The notes below the pieces were generated by a model, which saw nothing but the letters and a program-made list of their open reading frames with translations, was not told the origin of the DNA and did no database searches. From Sandarakinorhabdus limnophila DSM 17366 (GTDB taxonomy: Bacteria > Pseudomonadota > Alphaproteobacteria > Sphingomonadales > Sphingomonadaceae): 64,000 nt of DNA. The stretch is from positions 248,001 to 312,000 of the forward strand of contig NZ_ATVO01000006.1 of assembly GCF_000420765.1 (NCBI RefSeq), given 5' to 3'. Position numbers and translations under genes: made by a program. Shown one piece after another: positions 44,504-54,103 of this stretch; within the stretch, counting starts at the first letter, position 1, and every line of letters begins with the position of its first letter.

Positions 44504-47494
44504 TCAGCGCTTGCCGCTGCCGCCCAGGTTGATACGCACGCCACCCATGAAGCGGGCACCGAACTTTTCGAACTCGAGCACGCGGATCGGGATACCGCGG
44601 TAGCGACGGCCCGGTTCGTCGAGCAGGTTGGTCGCGTCGACGAACATTTCAACGCGCGGGCTGATGGCATAGCGCGCCGAAAGATCGAGGCGGCCGACAC
44701 TCTGCCAATAGCCATCGCCGCCAACGTCGGCGCTGCCGATTTCGAACAGATAATCGCTGCGATATTGCCAGCTGGCGCGCAGGGACAGACCATATTGTTC
44801 GTAATAGAGCGAAGCGTTGTAATTGGTGTTGGACGCATCGGGCAGCCTGACCTTGCGGCCATCCGGCGTCGTGGCGTTGGAGCGATTCAGGGTGATGTTG
44901 CCCTGGAAGCCAAAACCTTCCATCCATTCCGGTGCACCGATGCTGCGCAGCAGCCCGCCAAACGGCTGCACATAGGCGATTTCAATACCCTTGATATCGC
45001 CGTTGCCGCCGTTGACCTCGGTGGTGATCTGGTAGGTCGAACGCTCGAGCCCGGGGAGGTCGAAGTCCGTGTTGCCGAACGGCTGGGTGAAATCGAACAG
45101 AATGTCGCGGACCTTCTTGTAGTAGAGGCCGACCGACAGGAAGCCTTGGTTGCCCATGTACCATTCGACATAGGCGTCCACGCCGACCGCCTTTTCGGGC
45201 ACGGCAAACGGGTTGCCGCCCGAAATCGTCAGCAGCGGGTCGTTTATCGTCAGGTTGGGACGCAGCAAGTCATAATCAGGCCGCGCCGCCCCCGTATTCA
45301 GCGACAGGCGCAGTTTGATCTCGTCTGTGGCATCATAGTTCAGATGCAGGCTGGGGAAGAACAAAGTGGTGCCAGAGCTGGTGTTCAGTTCCTGGCGCAC
45401 ACCGTTGATGGTGCCGTTCGCCCGCCCGGTGTTGTTCACCCGCTCGCCGCGAACCCCGGCGACGATATTGCCGTTTTCGAAGAACATCGTGCCCATCAGA
45501 TAGCCGGCGAAGATTTCTTCGGTGACTTCGTAGAAGTTGTTCTCGGTGGTGTTGGGCTGGATGCGTGAGGCGCCAGCGGCAATGTAGCTGTCCAGCAGGT
45601 CGCTGCCCAGCTGGCTGTCATGATACCGGAAGCCGTAGCCGATCGGAATGTTGACCTTGAGTGGTGCGTTGGTCGAGATCGCGTCCTGCCGCGGCAGCGC
45701 AATGCCCTTGGCGGTCAGATCAGCGGCGCGGGCTTCAATGACCGAAACATTGTTTTCCTTGGTGCGCTTGTTGTATTGGCCGCCGAACTGGATCTTGGTG
45801 TCCTGACCGAACAGCGAAATGGTGCGATCGAAATCAAGCCGCGCCGTATAGGCATCGGTCTGCGCCCGATTGTTGGCCCGGTTCATGGTGACGAAATCAA
45901 GCTCGGTGGTGGTGATGACATCGCGGCGGGCCCCCAGCGAATAATTCTGGTTGGCATCGGCCAGCGTATTGAACAGGACGACCTTGTTATCGCTTGGGTC
46001 GTTGAAATCATAGACGATGCTGGGACGCCGCGTGCGATCTGACGGGCTGACCCAGGTCGAGGTGTACGGGTGGCGGGCGTCGTCCTGGGCGCGGGTGTAG
46101 TTCAACCGCCAGTTGGCCTTCCATTCGCCGAAGATGTGATTGCCGCCCAGCGTGTTGGTGAAGATGCGCTGGCGTGACGACAGGCTGTTCAATGTGCTGT
46201 CGATTTCAATGCCAAACAGCGTGCCTCGCAGCGGCGTGTTGCCGGTGCGAATATCGGCATAACCGGTGCGGCGGGCGGTCGCCTGGGCTGCCGTGCTGTC
46301 GGTGCTGACCGCATTCTGATCGAAATCGAACAGAAACTGGGTGCGCAGTTCGTCGTCGCGGAATTCGGTGAGCACCGAACTCAGGAAGATTTCATTGTTG
46401 TTGTCTGGGCGCCAATCGATCTTGCCGCTGAAGGCGGTGTTGGAACGGGTCAGGCGATAGAGCTTGTTTTCAAACTCGCGCGCCCACACGCGGTCGGCGA
46501 AGCCCGGCAGGCGATCTTCCGGCGCAATTTCCCAAGGGTCGGCTTCGAAATTGTCGGTGACCATGTCGACTTCAAAGCGCGAGGCCGACAAGAGGATGCC
46601 GACGGTGTCATTGAAGAAACGTTCTGAGATGTGCCCGGCAAAGTTGTACTGGCGGCCACCGCCCAGTGCCGAGAAACCGGCACCGACATCGAGGGCAACC
46701 TTGAAGCCGGGATAATCGAAGGCGCTGCGGGTGCGGACGTCAACCTGGCCGGCGACGGCTTCGCCGGTCAGATCGGCGGTGACCGCCTTGCGCACCGCCA
46801 CCTGGCTGGCGATGGTGGCCGGAATGGTGTCGAAGCGGGTTTCGCGGCCGGCCGGGCTGATCACGTTGATGCCGTCGAATGACACCGTGGTCCAGCTGGT
46901 GCGGGCGCCGCGAAGGCTGATGAAACGATCCTGGCCCTGGTCGCGCTGCACGGCGACGCCGGGCAGGCGGGCGATGGCGGCGGCGAGGTTCTGATCCGGG
47001 AAGCGGCCGACGGCATCGGCGGCGAGCACGCTGACCAGCGCGGTCGAGGCGCGCTGCACCTGCAAGGCAGCGGCCAGTGATTCGGCGATCGGGCGCGAGG
47101 CGGTGACAGTGATTTCGCCATCAGTGCCGGTCGCAGCTGCCAAAGTCACGTTGACTTCGGTATCCTGGCCGGCGACGACAGTGATCGTCTGGGTCACGTC
47201 GGCACTGCCGAAATAACGAACGGTGATCTTCTGCTGGCCGGCGGGTGCGCCGCGCAGCGTGAAGCGGCCTTGCGCCGTGGTGCTTTCGACAACCGAGGAA
47301 CCTTCGATGCGCACGGTGGCGCCAGCAACAAAGCTGCCGCTGGCATCGGTGACAACACCGGTGATCTGCCCGGTGCTGGCAGCAGAGCCGGCATCAGCAG
47401 CGGCAGCAGAATCAGCCATTTGGGCAGCGGCGGGCAGGGTCGTGACAAGGCTCAACGCGGCGCTGGCCAGCAGAATGGAACGGGTCGGTTTCAT
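44504..47494 (-). CDS. TonB-dependent receptor with N-terminal carboxypeptidase-regulatory-like domain
   Basis: 996 residues. Signal peptide 'ILLASAALSLVTTLPAAAQ'. Residues about 35-115 form a CarboxypepD_reg-like beta domain ('TGQITGVVTDASGSFVAGAT'), as in Oar/SusC-like receptors. A plug follows ('RFPDQNLAAAIARLPGVAVQ', then 'DRFISLRGA'), and a large barrel; 'PNLTINDPLLTISGGNPFAV' is typical of this large receptor class. The last strand 'FMGGVRINLGG' is followed by a short tail. GGAG precedes the start. It lies 58 bases after a purple acid phosphatase gene on the same strand, so substrate release and uptake are probably coupled. Confidence 0.93.
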   Translation of the reverse strand: MKPTRSILLASAALSLVTTLPAAAQMADSAAAADAGSAASTGQITGVVTDASGSFVAGATVRIEGSSVVESTTAQGRFTLRGAPAGQQKITVRYFGSADVTQTITVVAGQDTEVNVTLAAATGTDGEITVTASRPIAESLAAALQVQRASTALVSVLAADAVGRFPDQNLAAAIARLPGVAVQRDQGQDRFISLRGARTSWTTVSFDGINVISPAGRETRFDTIPATIASQVAVRKAVTADLTGEAVAGQVDVRTRSAFDYPGFKVALDVGAGFSALGGGRQYNFAGHISERFFNDTVGILLSASRFEVDMVTDNFEADPWEIAPEDRLPGFADRVWAREFENKLYRLTRSNTAFSGKIDWRPDNNNEIFLSSVLTEFRDDELRTQFLFDFDQNAVSTDSTAAQATARRTGYADIRTGNTPLRGTLFGIEIDSTLNSLSSRQRIFTNTLGGNHIFGEWKANWRLNYTRAQDDARHPYTSTWVSPSDRTRRPSIVYDFNDPSDNKVVLFNTLADANQNYSLGARRDVITTTELDFVTMNRANNRAQTDAYTARLDFDRTISLFGQDTKIQFGGQYNKRTKENNVSVIEARAADLTAKGIALPRQDAISTNAPLKVNIPIGYGFRYHDSQLGSDLLDSYIAAGASRIQPNTTENNFYEVTEEIFAGYLMGTMFFENGNIVAGVRGERVNNTGRANGTINGVRQELNTSSGTTLFFPSLHLNYDATDEIKLRLSLNTGAARPDYDLLRPNLTINDPLLTISGGNPFAVPEKAVGVDAYVEWYMGNQGFLSVGLYYKKVRDILFDFTQPFGNTDFDLPGLERSTYQITTEVNGGNGDIKGIEIAYVQPFGGLLRSIGAPEWMEGFGFQGNITLNRSNATTPDGRKVRLPDASNTNYNASLYYEQYGLSLRASWQYRSDYLFEIGSADVGGDGYWQSVGRLDLSARYAISPRVEMFVDATNLLDEPGRRYRGIPIRVLEFEKFGARFMGGVRINLGGSGKR

Positions 47495-47552
47495 TGGTTT
47501 CTCCAGTGTGGGTTGTTGTCGTGCAGCCGCGCGGGTGCGCAGCGGTGAACTC

Positions 47553-48983
47553 TCAGAAATCCGGGCTCTTGTACGGTAGTGTGTTGCCGAAACGCCGCGT
47601 GGGCGGCTGGCTATTGTCGTTCTTGATCAAGCGCTTGGTGGCCCCACGCTTTTCGATGATCGCAGCGTCATATTGCACGCCGTCGGCGGTGTAAGCGGTG
47701 TAGCTCAGGCGGTTGCCATCGATGCCGATGACCTGGAAGAACTGGCCATTCTCGCCCTGCCGCTCCAGTTTCACACCGGTCGGTGCGTAATCATCCCAGC
47801 CCTGCTTGCGGAATTGATATTGCTTGGGGCCGGAAACACTGTTCACGAACATCGTGGTCAAGGTGTCGCCCACCTTGAAGCCGGCGCGACGCGGCGCTTG
47901 GCCACCCGCATTGAGCAGCCCGCGCGCATAGGTGTGATCATGACCCTGCAGCACCAGATCGACGCTATTGGCCGTCAAGATCGGCAGCAGCAGAGCCCGG
48001 CCGGCCGGGCTGTCCCGCTCCCCGGCCGAGCTGAAGATCGGATGGTGCATGGTGACGATGCGCCAGCGCGCATTGGAGGCTTTCAGTTGCGCATCCAGCC
48101 AATCGGCCTGTGGCTGCAGATCGGGCTGGTTGGTATCCAGCACGAACACATCAAGATCGGCAGAATAATGCACGGCATAGGCGGTTTCCTGCACGGCGGC
48201 CGGCAGCGCGGCCTCGACCGGCAGCCGGAACTGCGGCCGCCACAAATGGCTGAGCAGGCGACGGCGCGCGGCATCGGCGGGATCGGCCATGTCATATTCA
48301 TGATTGCCGGCCACTGGGATCGCCGGGATCATGGCATGCAGGAAGCCGCCGGCCTTGAACCAATCCGCCCATTCGATGTCGCGGCTGCCACGGTTCACCA
48401 GATCGCCGGCGTGCAGCATGAAGCGCGCATCGGGCGCGGCTTGGAAGGCCGCGCGAATGGTGCGCGACCACAGGGACAGCACGCCATTTTGCGCATCGCC
48501 CATGTAGATGAAGAGGATCGGCCCGGATTTGGGCGCCGTGCGGGTCTGGAACCACTCGCTCCAGTGGCCGTCACTGCCCTGCACACGATAGGCATAGAGC
48601 GTGTCCGGCTTCAGCCCATCAAAGCGTACGCTGTGATAGGCCACGGCGGGCAGCGTGTCGTTGGCCTGCACGGCCAGCGCGCGGCCATTGGCGATCACCG
48701 TATCGAGATCGACCCGTTCGGTGACGGCGGCGACGCTGCGTCCGGTCAGATCGATTCGCGCATCCGGTGTGGCCAGCGTGATTTCGGCGCGGGTGGCGGT
48801 GACGTTTGCAGCCGTGCGCCACGCCACCGCAAAGGCTTGCGACGGATCACCTTCGAAGGTCGCCACGATGCGATCGGGCCAGGCCGTGGCACCCTGCCAC
48901 GGCGGCGGCCCATGGTCACCATCATGCGCAAGAACCGGCAGGGCCAAAGCCATGGCGGTTATCGCCGTCATCAAAACACGCAT
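47553..48983 (-). CDS. Exported purple acid phosphatase / metallophosphoesterase
   Basis: 476 residues from the ATG at 48983, where the signal begins ('TAITAMALALPVLAHDG'). Residues about 40-140 are a fibronectin-like N-terminal domain ('HSVRFDGLKPDTLYAYRVQG'). The dimetal site is complete: 'IYMGDAQNG', 'LHAGDLVNRG', 'VAGNHEYD', 'VTMHHPIFSS' and 'LQGHDHTYARG'. Purple acid phosphatases hydrolyse phosphomonoesters using Fe(III)-M(II). It is the first gene of a two-gene operon with the TonB receptor and lies beside the phosphonate locus, consistent with phosphorus scavenging. Confidence 0.93.
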   Translation of the reverse strand: MRVLMTAITAMALALPVLAHDGDHGPPPWQGATAWPDRIVATFEGDPSQAFAVAWRTAANVTATRAEITLATPDARIDLTGRSVAAVTERVDLDTVIANGRALAVQANDTLPAVAYHSVRFDGLKPDTLYAYRVQGSDGHWSEWFQTRTAPKSGPILFIYMGDAQNGVLSLWSRTIRAAFQAAPDARFMLHAGDLVNRGSRDIEWADWFKAGGFLHAMIPAIPVAGNHEYDMADPADAARRRLLSHLWRPQFRLPVEAALPAAVQETAYAVHYSADLDVFVLDTNQPDLQPQADWLDAQLKASNARWRIVTMHHPIFSSAGERDSPAGRALLLPILTANSVDLVLQGHDHTYARGLLNAGGQAPRRAGFKVGDTLTTMFVNSVSGPKQYQFRKQGWDDYAPTGVKLERQGENGQFFQVIGIDGNRLSYTAYTADGVQYDAAIIEKRGATKRLIKNDNSQPPTRRFGNTLPYKSPDF

Positions 48984-49450
48984 GAAGCCCCCGCCGCGCT
49001 GTTGATATTGGCGGTGGCGTAGTGGCAGTTTGTGACTCCGTGGCGTCCGAAATGTTGCACGCCCAAGACTGGCCACGCTGGACGTTGATCCCCTTTAGAA
49101 GGCCAGGAATCAGCCATTCAAAGGTGGCCGTCCCTTCGAGCGCTTCACCCGCGGCGTTCACAAACCGACCAAACCGCTATCGGCCCAAATCCCCAAAACT
49201 GCCGCAAAACAGGTGCAGATCACGCCAAGTTTTTGTCAGTTCATTTTCATTTCATGCCTCCGCAACGGCTCTGACTCCACCAAACGGTAGCCAGGTCTCA
49301 CATACTGCGATCGGAGGTGGACGTGACGGGCTGTCAGGATCATCTCGGATCAAATGCCAAAGGCGCTGCTTGGCTGGCGACGGCTTCGGTGCTCGCCTCG
49401 CTGGTCACCGCTGACGCCAGCGCCAGCTCTCTGTGTTGATCTGAATCGAG
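48984..49450. other. Divergent intergenic region between acid phosphatase and transglutaminase genes
   Basis: No protein-like frame. It must carry the promoters of both flanking operons. Two sequences resemble Pho-box direct repeats (CTGTCAY-type heptamers): minus strand 49038-49022, GAGTCAC-3nt-CTGCCAC, 39 bases before the phosphatase start; plus strand 49233-49250, TTGTCAG-4nt-TTTTCAT, about 200 bases before the transglutaminase start. Both are imperfect. Confidence 0.35.
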
Positions 49451-50293
49451 ATGACGGAGGTTTGCACAACAGCCATGCCGACGCGGGTCCGTTTCTCCCT
49501 CACCGAGCCAGCAACCAACAGTGCCCCCTTGCTGTTCGGCGTACCATTCAACACGCCCGAACAATCGGTGATCGCGATCGATGTTGTGGCGGGAAACTGC
49601 CTTGATCGGGTGACCGCAAGCAATAGCGGGCAGAGCGCCTTGCTGATCGAACCGGAGGGTGGCTGTGCCGTTGTTGACGTGGACTTCAGCGATGCGGCCG
49701 GGATGGCGCCGGCATGGCTGTTCGGGTCGACCGGCGGCGCCCACGAACAACCATCAGTGGCCTTGGCAGAACTGATCGACGGTTTGGCCGGCACCACATG
49801 CGGGCAGGCCCGTGTGAACAGGATCATCGAACATATCGACGCGCGCTTCGTTTATGGTCGCCGCGAACGCGGGCTGGGCGATGGCGAAGCTGCGATGCCG
49901 GCGCTGGTTTGCGACACGCACGCAGGAACCTGTGTCGACACGCACAGCTATGCCGTTGCGGCGATGCGGGCGGGCAATATGGACGCCGCGTACATCAGCG
50001 GCGTGTTCTTCAAGGCCGGGCAAAGCCTTTCGCGCCCGGGCCATTGCTGGATCGCGGTACAGGTGGATGGGGCTGCGCAATATTGGGATGTCTCGCACCA
50101 TCTTAAATATGGCCTTGGGCCATCTCAGCCCGGCTACAATCCGTTGCCCGGGACACGCTTTGCGCTGACGGCCGGCCGCGATCTGCGGTTTGAACTGCCT
50201 GGCCGGAGCCTCGCGGTCAGCATTCTCAAGGGGTTTGTTGCAGCGGATGGCGAACAGGGATTGGCGCTGCCAACCACGGCAAGCCTTATCTGA
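49451..50293 (+). CDS. Transglutaminase-like cysteine protein upstream of phnD
   Basis: 280 residues. Transglutaminase-core triad: C161 in 'HAGTCVDTHSYAVAAMRAG', H198 in 'RPGHCWIAVQV', D213 in 'AQYWDVSHHLKYG'. Residues 1-100 form a beta domain often found before the core in bacterial members ('RVRFSLTEPATNSAPLLFG'). No export signal, so cytoplasmic. These proteins are usually proteases or amide-cleaving enzymes. It is 173 bases upstream of phnD on the same strand; membership of the phosphonate transcription unit is possible but unproven. Confidence 0.82.
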   Translation: MTEVCTTAMPTRVRFSLTEPATNSAPLLFGVPFNTPEQSVIAIDVVAGNCLDRVTASNSGQSALLIEPEGGCAVVDVDFSDAAGMAPAWLFGSTGGAHEQPSVALAELIDGLAGTTCGQARVNRIIEHIDARFVYGRRERGLGDGEAAMPALVCDTHAGTCVDTHSYAVAAMRAGNMDAAYISGVFFKAGQSLSRPGHCWIAVQVDGAAQYWDVSHHLKYGLGPSQPGYNPLPGTRFALTAGRDLRFELPGRSLAVSILKGFVAADGEQGLALPTTASLI

Positions 50294-50466
50294 CGCCGCA
50301 ATGTGGGGCCGCTGTCCGAATGAACAATTCGTGACAATTGCGGAACTTGTTCCTGCTCACCAACTCGGTGTTCCATGCAAGCATCTGAAAATGAAATAAT
50401 AATTTCGTTGTTTCGAGAAAATCCGATCTTGTCGGGGTAATAAAAACAACATGGAGTTCGGTAACA

Positions 50467-51453
50467 ATGAAACTCATGGGATCGGGGATCAGACTTTCCA
50501 AACATTTGGTCGCCCTCGCCGTGCTTTGCATCGGGTCGGTGTCGCTGGCTGCATGCGCCAAGGACGAGCCGCCAGCCTTTCCCGAAGGAAGCTGGCAGCA
50601 GCGCATGGGCAAGATCCGGGCTGCCGTACGGGGCGATGAGGCCGATCCGGCCTTTGCTGCCACCTGGTCAGGATATCGCAGCCACCTGCAGGCCGTCACC
50701 GGGCTTCCCGTCGAAACGTTCGAAGCATCGGATTACAACGGCGTGATCCAAGCCGTTGCATCCGGCCAAGTGGATTTCGCCCTGCTGGGCGCCGGAGGCT
50801 ATGCCAATGTCGATACCCAAGTGGGCAGCAAGGCGTTGCCGTTTCTGTTGGTCCGGCAAGCCGAAGGCAACACGGGCTATTATTCCGCCCTGGCCGTACG
50901 GACGGCTTCTCCGTTCCGCATCTTGGCCGATCTCAAGGGCAAGACAATCGCCTACATCGATTTCAATTCAACGTCTGGTTACATCTATCCAAGGCATGAG
51001 TTGATCAAGCAAGGAATTGACCCCGAACGGTTCTTCGCAAAATCGATCATGGCTGGCGGCGGCACGCAGGCCCTGCTTGCCATGATGAATGGCCGAGTGG
51101 ATGCAGCGATGATCACCGTCAGCGCCGGAACGCCGGAAACCGGCTTTGCCACGGGCAACCATGTCAGTTTGGCTCGTCGGGGGCTGATTAATCTTGATGA
51201 GATGCGGATCATCTGGACAGCAGGCCCGATGCCCAACTCACCTTACGTGATGCGCACCGATCGGCCGCAGGCGTTTGCCGATGTGCTGCGCGGCGCGCTT
51301 GCCATGCTGCCGTATGAAAAGCCCGATGTCTGGGCCAGCATGGGGCAGGCACCCGGCAATGATTTCCACCCCGTTAGCCGGGCCGACTACGCTGATATCA
51401 TGGCCATTCGGGCCGAGGACATCAGCCAGCGGCGATCAGGATCCGGCGAATGA
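50467..51453 (+). CDS. phnD: Phosphonate ABC transporter substrate-binding lipoprotein PhnD (copy 1)
   Basis: 328 residues with a lipobox 'SLAAC' (Cys about residue 30). PhnD/ThiY-type binding protein: 'HLQAVTGLPVETFEASDYNG', 'VDFALLGAGGYANV', 'LKGKTIAYIDFNSTSGYIYP' and 'GTQALLAMMNGRVDAAMITV'. The 'STSGYIYP' loop is where PhnD binds the phosphonate oxygen atoms. It delivers phosphonate to the PhnC-PhnE1E2 transporter. It overlaps a second binding-protein gene by 4 bases. Confidence 0.92.
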   Translation: MKLMGSGIRLSKHLVALAVLCIGSVSLAACAKDEPPAFPEGSWQQRMGKIRAAVRGDEADPAFAATWSGYRSHLQAVTGLPVETFEASDYNGVIQAVASGQVDFALLGAGGYANVDTQVGSKALPFLLVRQAEGNTGYYSALAVRTASPFRILADLKGKTIAYIDFNSTSGYIYPRHELIKQGIDPERFFAKSIMAGGGTQALLAMMNGRVDAAMITVSAGTPETGFATGNHVSLARRGLINLDEMRIIWTAGPMPNSPYVMRTDRPQAFADVLRGALAMLPYEKPDVWASMGQAPGNDFHPVSRADYADIMAIRAEDISQRRSGSGE

Positions 51454-52346
51454 TGGCTCGTCTTGTCGTGGGCACTGTTGCTGCGCTGATGCTGGTCGCG
51501 TGCGGTGGCAGCAGCAAGGATACCGAAGCCGGTGCAGCTCGTCCGCCGACACTGCAACAGCTGCGCATCGGCATACTGGCGCCGGCCGCATCGCCGTGCC
51601 GATCGGATGCGCCGGAATGGCCCGCAGCACAGCGCAAATATGTGCAGCACCTGGCATCGCGCATGGAAGTTCCGGTCTCGCTGTGCCCGATGGCGGAATA
51701 TAGTGCCATTGCTGCGGCCATTGCCGATGGCCGCATCGAGATGGGCCCAGTGGACAGGGCCGGCCTGGCGCCGGTGGCGGAAAAGATCCGTCCGATCCTC
51801 GCCGTGCGTCCCGACACGGCGCCAGGCCGGGCCATTGCCGTGGTGGTGGTGCGCGAAGCAGCGCCGGCCCGGACCTTGGCTGATCTGGCGCCCGCGGCCG
51901 GCCGCGTGGGGGCGCGGCTGATCCTGTCGCGGGAGAATAGCGATATTCTGGATGGTGTGCGCCGGATCCTGACAAGCGCGGGTTTTCCCGCCGCCAGTCT
52001 TGCGGCAGCAAGCGCCCAGCCCGATGCGGAAACCGCTGCCGCCGCACTGCGCAGCGGCGCTGGCGATGCGGCTGCTGTTGGCGGGGCCGAATGGTACCGT
52101 TACTGCCGCGGCACCAAGAAGGACGAAACGCCCTGTGCTGGCCTGCGCGAGGTGTGGCGCGGTCGGGAACCGGTGGCAGTGGCATGGAGCGTTAGCCGGA
52201 ACATCGCTCCGGAAAGCTGGGCGCGATTGGTGGGCATTCACATCGCACTGTTTCTGGAACAGCCCGCCATTGCTGCCTGGCTGGCCCCGGGCGGGAGCGA
52301 GATCACACCTGTTGAGGCAACGGCGCTGGAACCGGCAGGGCAATGA
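51450..52346 (+). CDS. Second PhnD-like substrate-binding lipoprotein
   Basis: 298 residues with a lipobox 'LMLVAC' (Cys about residue 18). It is a shorter and more diverged member of the same family: 'LRIGILAPAASPCRSDAPEW', 'YVQHLASRMEVPVSLCPMAE', 'IADGRIEMGPVDRAGLAPVA', 'AGRVGARLILSRENSDILDG'. The phosphate-binding loop is not the PhnD consensus, so its ligand may differ. It is coupled by 4-base overlaps to phnD before and phnE after. Two tandem binding proteins for one ABC transporter suggests a broadened ligand range. Confidence 0.8.
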   Translation: MMARLVVGTVAALMLVACGGSSKDTEAGAARPPTLQQLRIGILAPAASPCRSDAPEWPAAQRKYVQHLASRMEVPVSLCPMAEYSAIAAAIADGRIEMGPVDRAGLAPVAEKIRPILAVRPDTAPGRAIAVVVVREAAPARTLADLAPAAGRVGARLILSRENSDILDGVRRILTSAGFPAASLAAASAQPDAETAAAALRSGAGDAAAVGGAEWYRYCRGTKKDETPCAGLREVWRGREPVAVAWSVSRNIAPESWARLVGIHIALFLEQPAIAAWLAPGGSEITPVEATALEPAGQ

Positions 52347-53248
52347 GCGTTTCAGCCCTGTTTGATGCAGAGGATCGCCGCCGTGCTGCCGTGTTCGAAC
52401 AGGATTGGCGAAAACGCCGGCTTGCGCATCGCCTGCAGAATCTCGGTTGGCTGTTGCTGGTTTCTGCCTTGCTGGCGGTCTCGCTGGAATTGAGCGAGCT
52501 GCGTAACAGTTCTGTCGGTCTTGGTTGGGGCGAGCGCGTGGCGACCTTCGTCGATCGGATGACCCCGCATCTGCGAGCCGATGCGCTGTTTGCCAGCCGC
52601 AACACAGATGGTTCACTGGCCAGCTGGTTCTATGATCTGCCGCTGTGGCTGGTGGCCATACGCGAAACCGTCGCCATGGCCATCGTCGGCACGCTGGTTG
52701 GTGGCGTGTTTGCACTGTCGTTGTCCTTTCTGGCTGCGAGCAATCTCAACGCGAACCGGCCGCTGCGGGTGCTGATACGCCGCAGCCTCGATGCGGCCCG
52801 AACGATCCCGGATGTGATCTTGGCGTTGATCTTTGCGTCGGCCTTCAGCCTGGGGCCGGTGGCCGGCGTCCTGACCCTCATCGTCAGCACCACGGGCTCG
52901 CTTGGCAAGCTGTTCAGCGAGTGCATGGAAAACGCCCGGATTCGTGAAGTGGAAGCGATTGCTGCCACGGGTGGCAACTGGCTGTTGCAGATGCGCTTTG
53001 GCGTCATTCCACAATTGTTGCCGCAACTGGTATCGTATTGGCTACTGCGGCTGGAGCTGAATCTGTCAGCGGCCGCGGCGCTGGGCATCGTCGGTGCCGG
53101 CGGCATCGGTGTGGAGTTGCAGCGCGCCATCAGCTTCACCGAATTCGATACCTATCTGGCCATCCTGCTGCTGATCATTGCCTGCATCACGGTCATTGAT
53201 CTTGTGTCGGAACGGCTGCGCCACCGCTTGATCGGAGCGATGGCGTGA
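52343..53248 (+). CDS. phnE: Phosphonate ABC transporter permease PhnE (first)
   Basis: 301 residues. Binding-protein-dependent permease with about six helices; 'VAIRETVAMAIVGTLVGGVF' begins the transport domain and the EAA loop reads 'EVEAIAATGGNWLLQMRFGV', contacting PhnC. Followed by 'LNLSAAAALGIVGAGGIGVE', the PhnE-type signature. Overlaps the neighbours by 4 bases on both sides. Confidence 0.92.
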   Translation: MSVSALFDAEDRRRAAVFEQDWRKRRLAHRLQNLGWLLLVSALLAVSLELSELRNSSVGLGWGERVATFVDRMTPHLRADALFASRNTDGSLASWFYDLPLWLVAIRETVAMAIVGTLVGGVFALSLSFLAASNLNANRPLRVLIRRSLDAARTIPDVILALIFASAFSLGPVAGVLTLIVSTTGSLGKLFSECMENARIREVEAIAATGGNWLLQMRFGVIPQLLPQLVSYWLLRLELNLSAAAALGIVGAGGIGVELQRAISFTEFDTYLAILLLIIACITVIDLVSERLRHRLIGAMA

Positions 53249-54087
53249 ACGACACAGTGGCTCTGTCGCCTGCCGATATGATCGCCCGCGCCCGCGCCCG
53301 TGTGCCGCGCGCAATCGACATACCGTTACGCGAGCGGCTGCAACCATGGGCGATTGCGACGGCCACCTTCGCGCTGTTTATCGCTTGCTGCATCGATCTT
53401 GATCTGGGACCCGACGTGCTGGCCAATGGCATTGGCAAGCTGGGCGGCATACTGGCTGCCATGTGGCCACCAAGCGCCGGTGGGCAGTGGTCGCGGTTAC
53501 TGCTCGCGATCGCGCAGACGCTGGGCCTGGCCGTGCTGGGGACATTGTTGGGCATTTTGGGCGCCCTGCCGCTGGGGCTGATGGGTGCACGCAATCTGGT
53601 ATCCAATGCGGCCATCCACTTCATCGTGCGGCGGATGATGGATGTGTTCCGGGGCATCCCTGCACTGGTGTGGGCCCTGATCCTGGTCGCAGCGTGTGGG
53701 CTGGGGCCATTGCCGGGTGTGCTGGCGCTGGCGTTTGCCGACATACCGCGGCTGGGCAAGCTGTTTGCCGAAGCCATCGAGAGTGTCGATCGTCGCCAGC
53801 GCGAATCCTTGCAGGCGACGGGTGCGAGTGGGTCGTTGGTGATACGTTTTGGTATGCTGCCCCAGGTCCTGCCAGTCTGCCTTAGCCAGTGCCTCTATTA
53901 CCTCGAACAGAATTTCCGCGCCGCCGCAGTGGTAGGTGTTGTTGGTGCCGGCGGCATCGGTTTTGAACTCAACGAGCGCATCCGCATCTTCGCCTTCGAC
54001 GAAGTGGCGTTGATCACGATCCTGTACATCGTGATCGTCGGTTTGCTGGACGAGGTTTCGCAGCGCCTGCGGGCGCGGCTGATCTGA
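53245..54087 (+). CDS. phnE: Phosphonate ABC transporter permease PhnE (second)
   Basis: 280 residues with about six helices. EAA loop 'RQRESLQATGASGSLVIRFG' and then 'NFRAAAVVGVVGAGGIGFEL', as in PhnE. Together with the first permease it probably forms a heterodimeric channel (PhnE1E2). The 16-base gap before phnC contains its ribosome-binding region. Confidence 0.92.
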   Translation: MNDTVALSPADMIARARARVPRAIDIPLRERLQPWAIATATFALFIACCIDLDLGPDVLANGIGKLGGILAAMWPPSAGGQWSRLLLAIAQTLGLAVLGTLLGILGALPLGLMGARNLVSNAAIHFIVRRMMDVFRGIPALVWALILVAACGLGPLPGVLALAFADIPRLGKLFAEAIESVDRRQRESLQATGASGSLVIRFGMLPQVLPVCLSQCLYYLEQNFRAAAVVGVVGAGGIGFELNERIRIFAFDEVALITILYIVIVGLLDEVSQRLRARLI

Positions 54088-54103
54088 ACGGGGAAGGGTC
54101 TCC

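Noticed and set aside
47673-49022. A 449-residue plus-strand frame
   Set aside because: Antisense to the purple acid phosphatase, which has a complete metal site.
50319-50340. Pho-box-like TTGTCAC-GAAT-TGTTCAT upstream of phnD
   Set aside because: Spacing is correct but the repeat is on the minus strand, pointing away from phnD, so I did not list it as a site.
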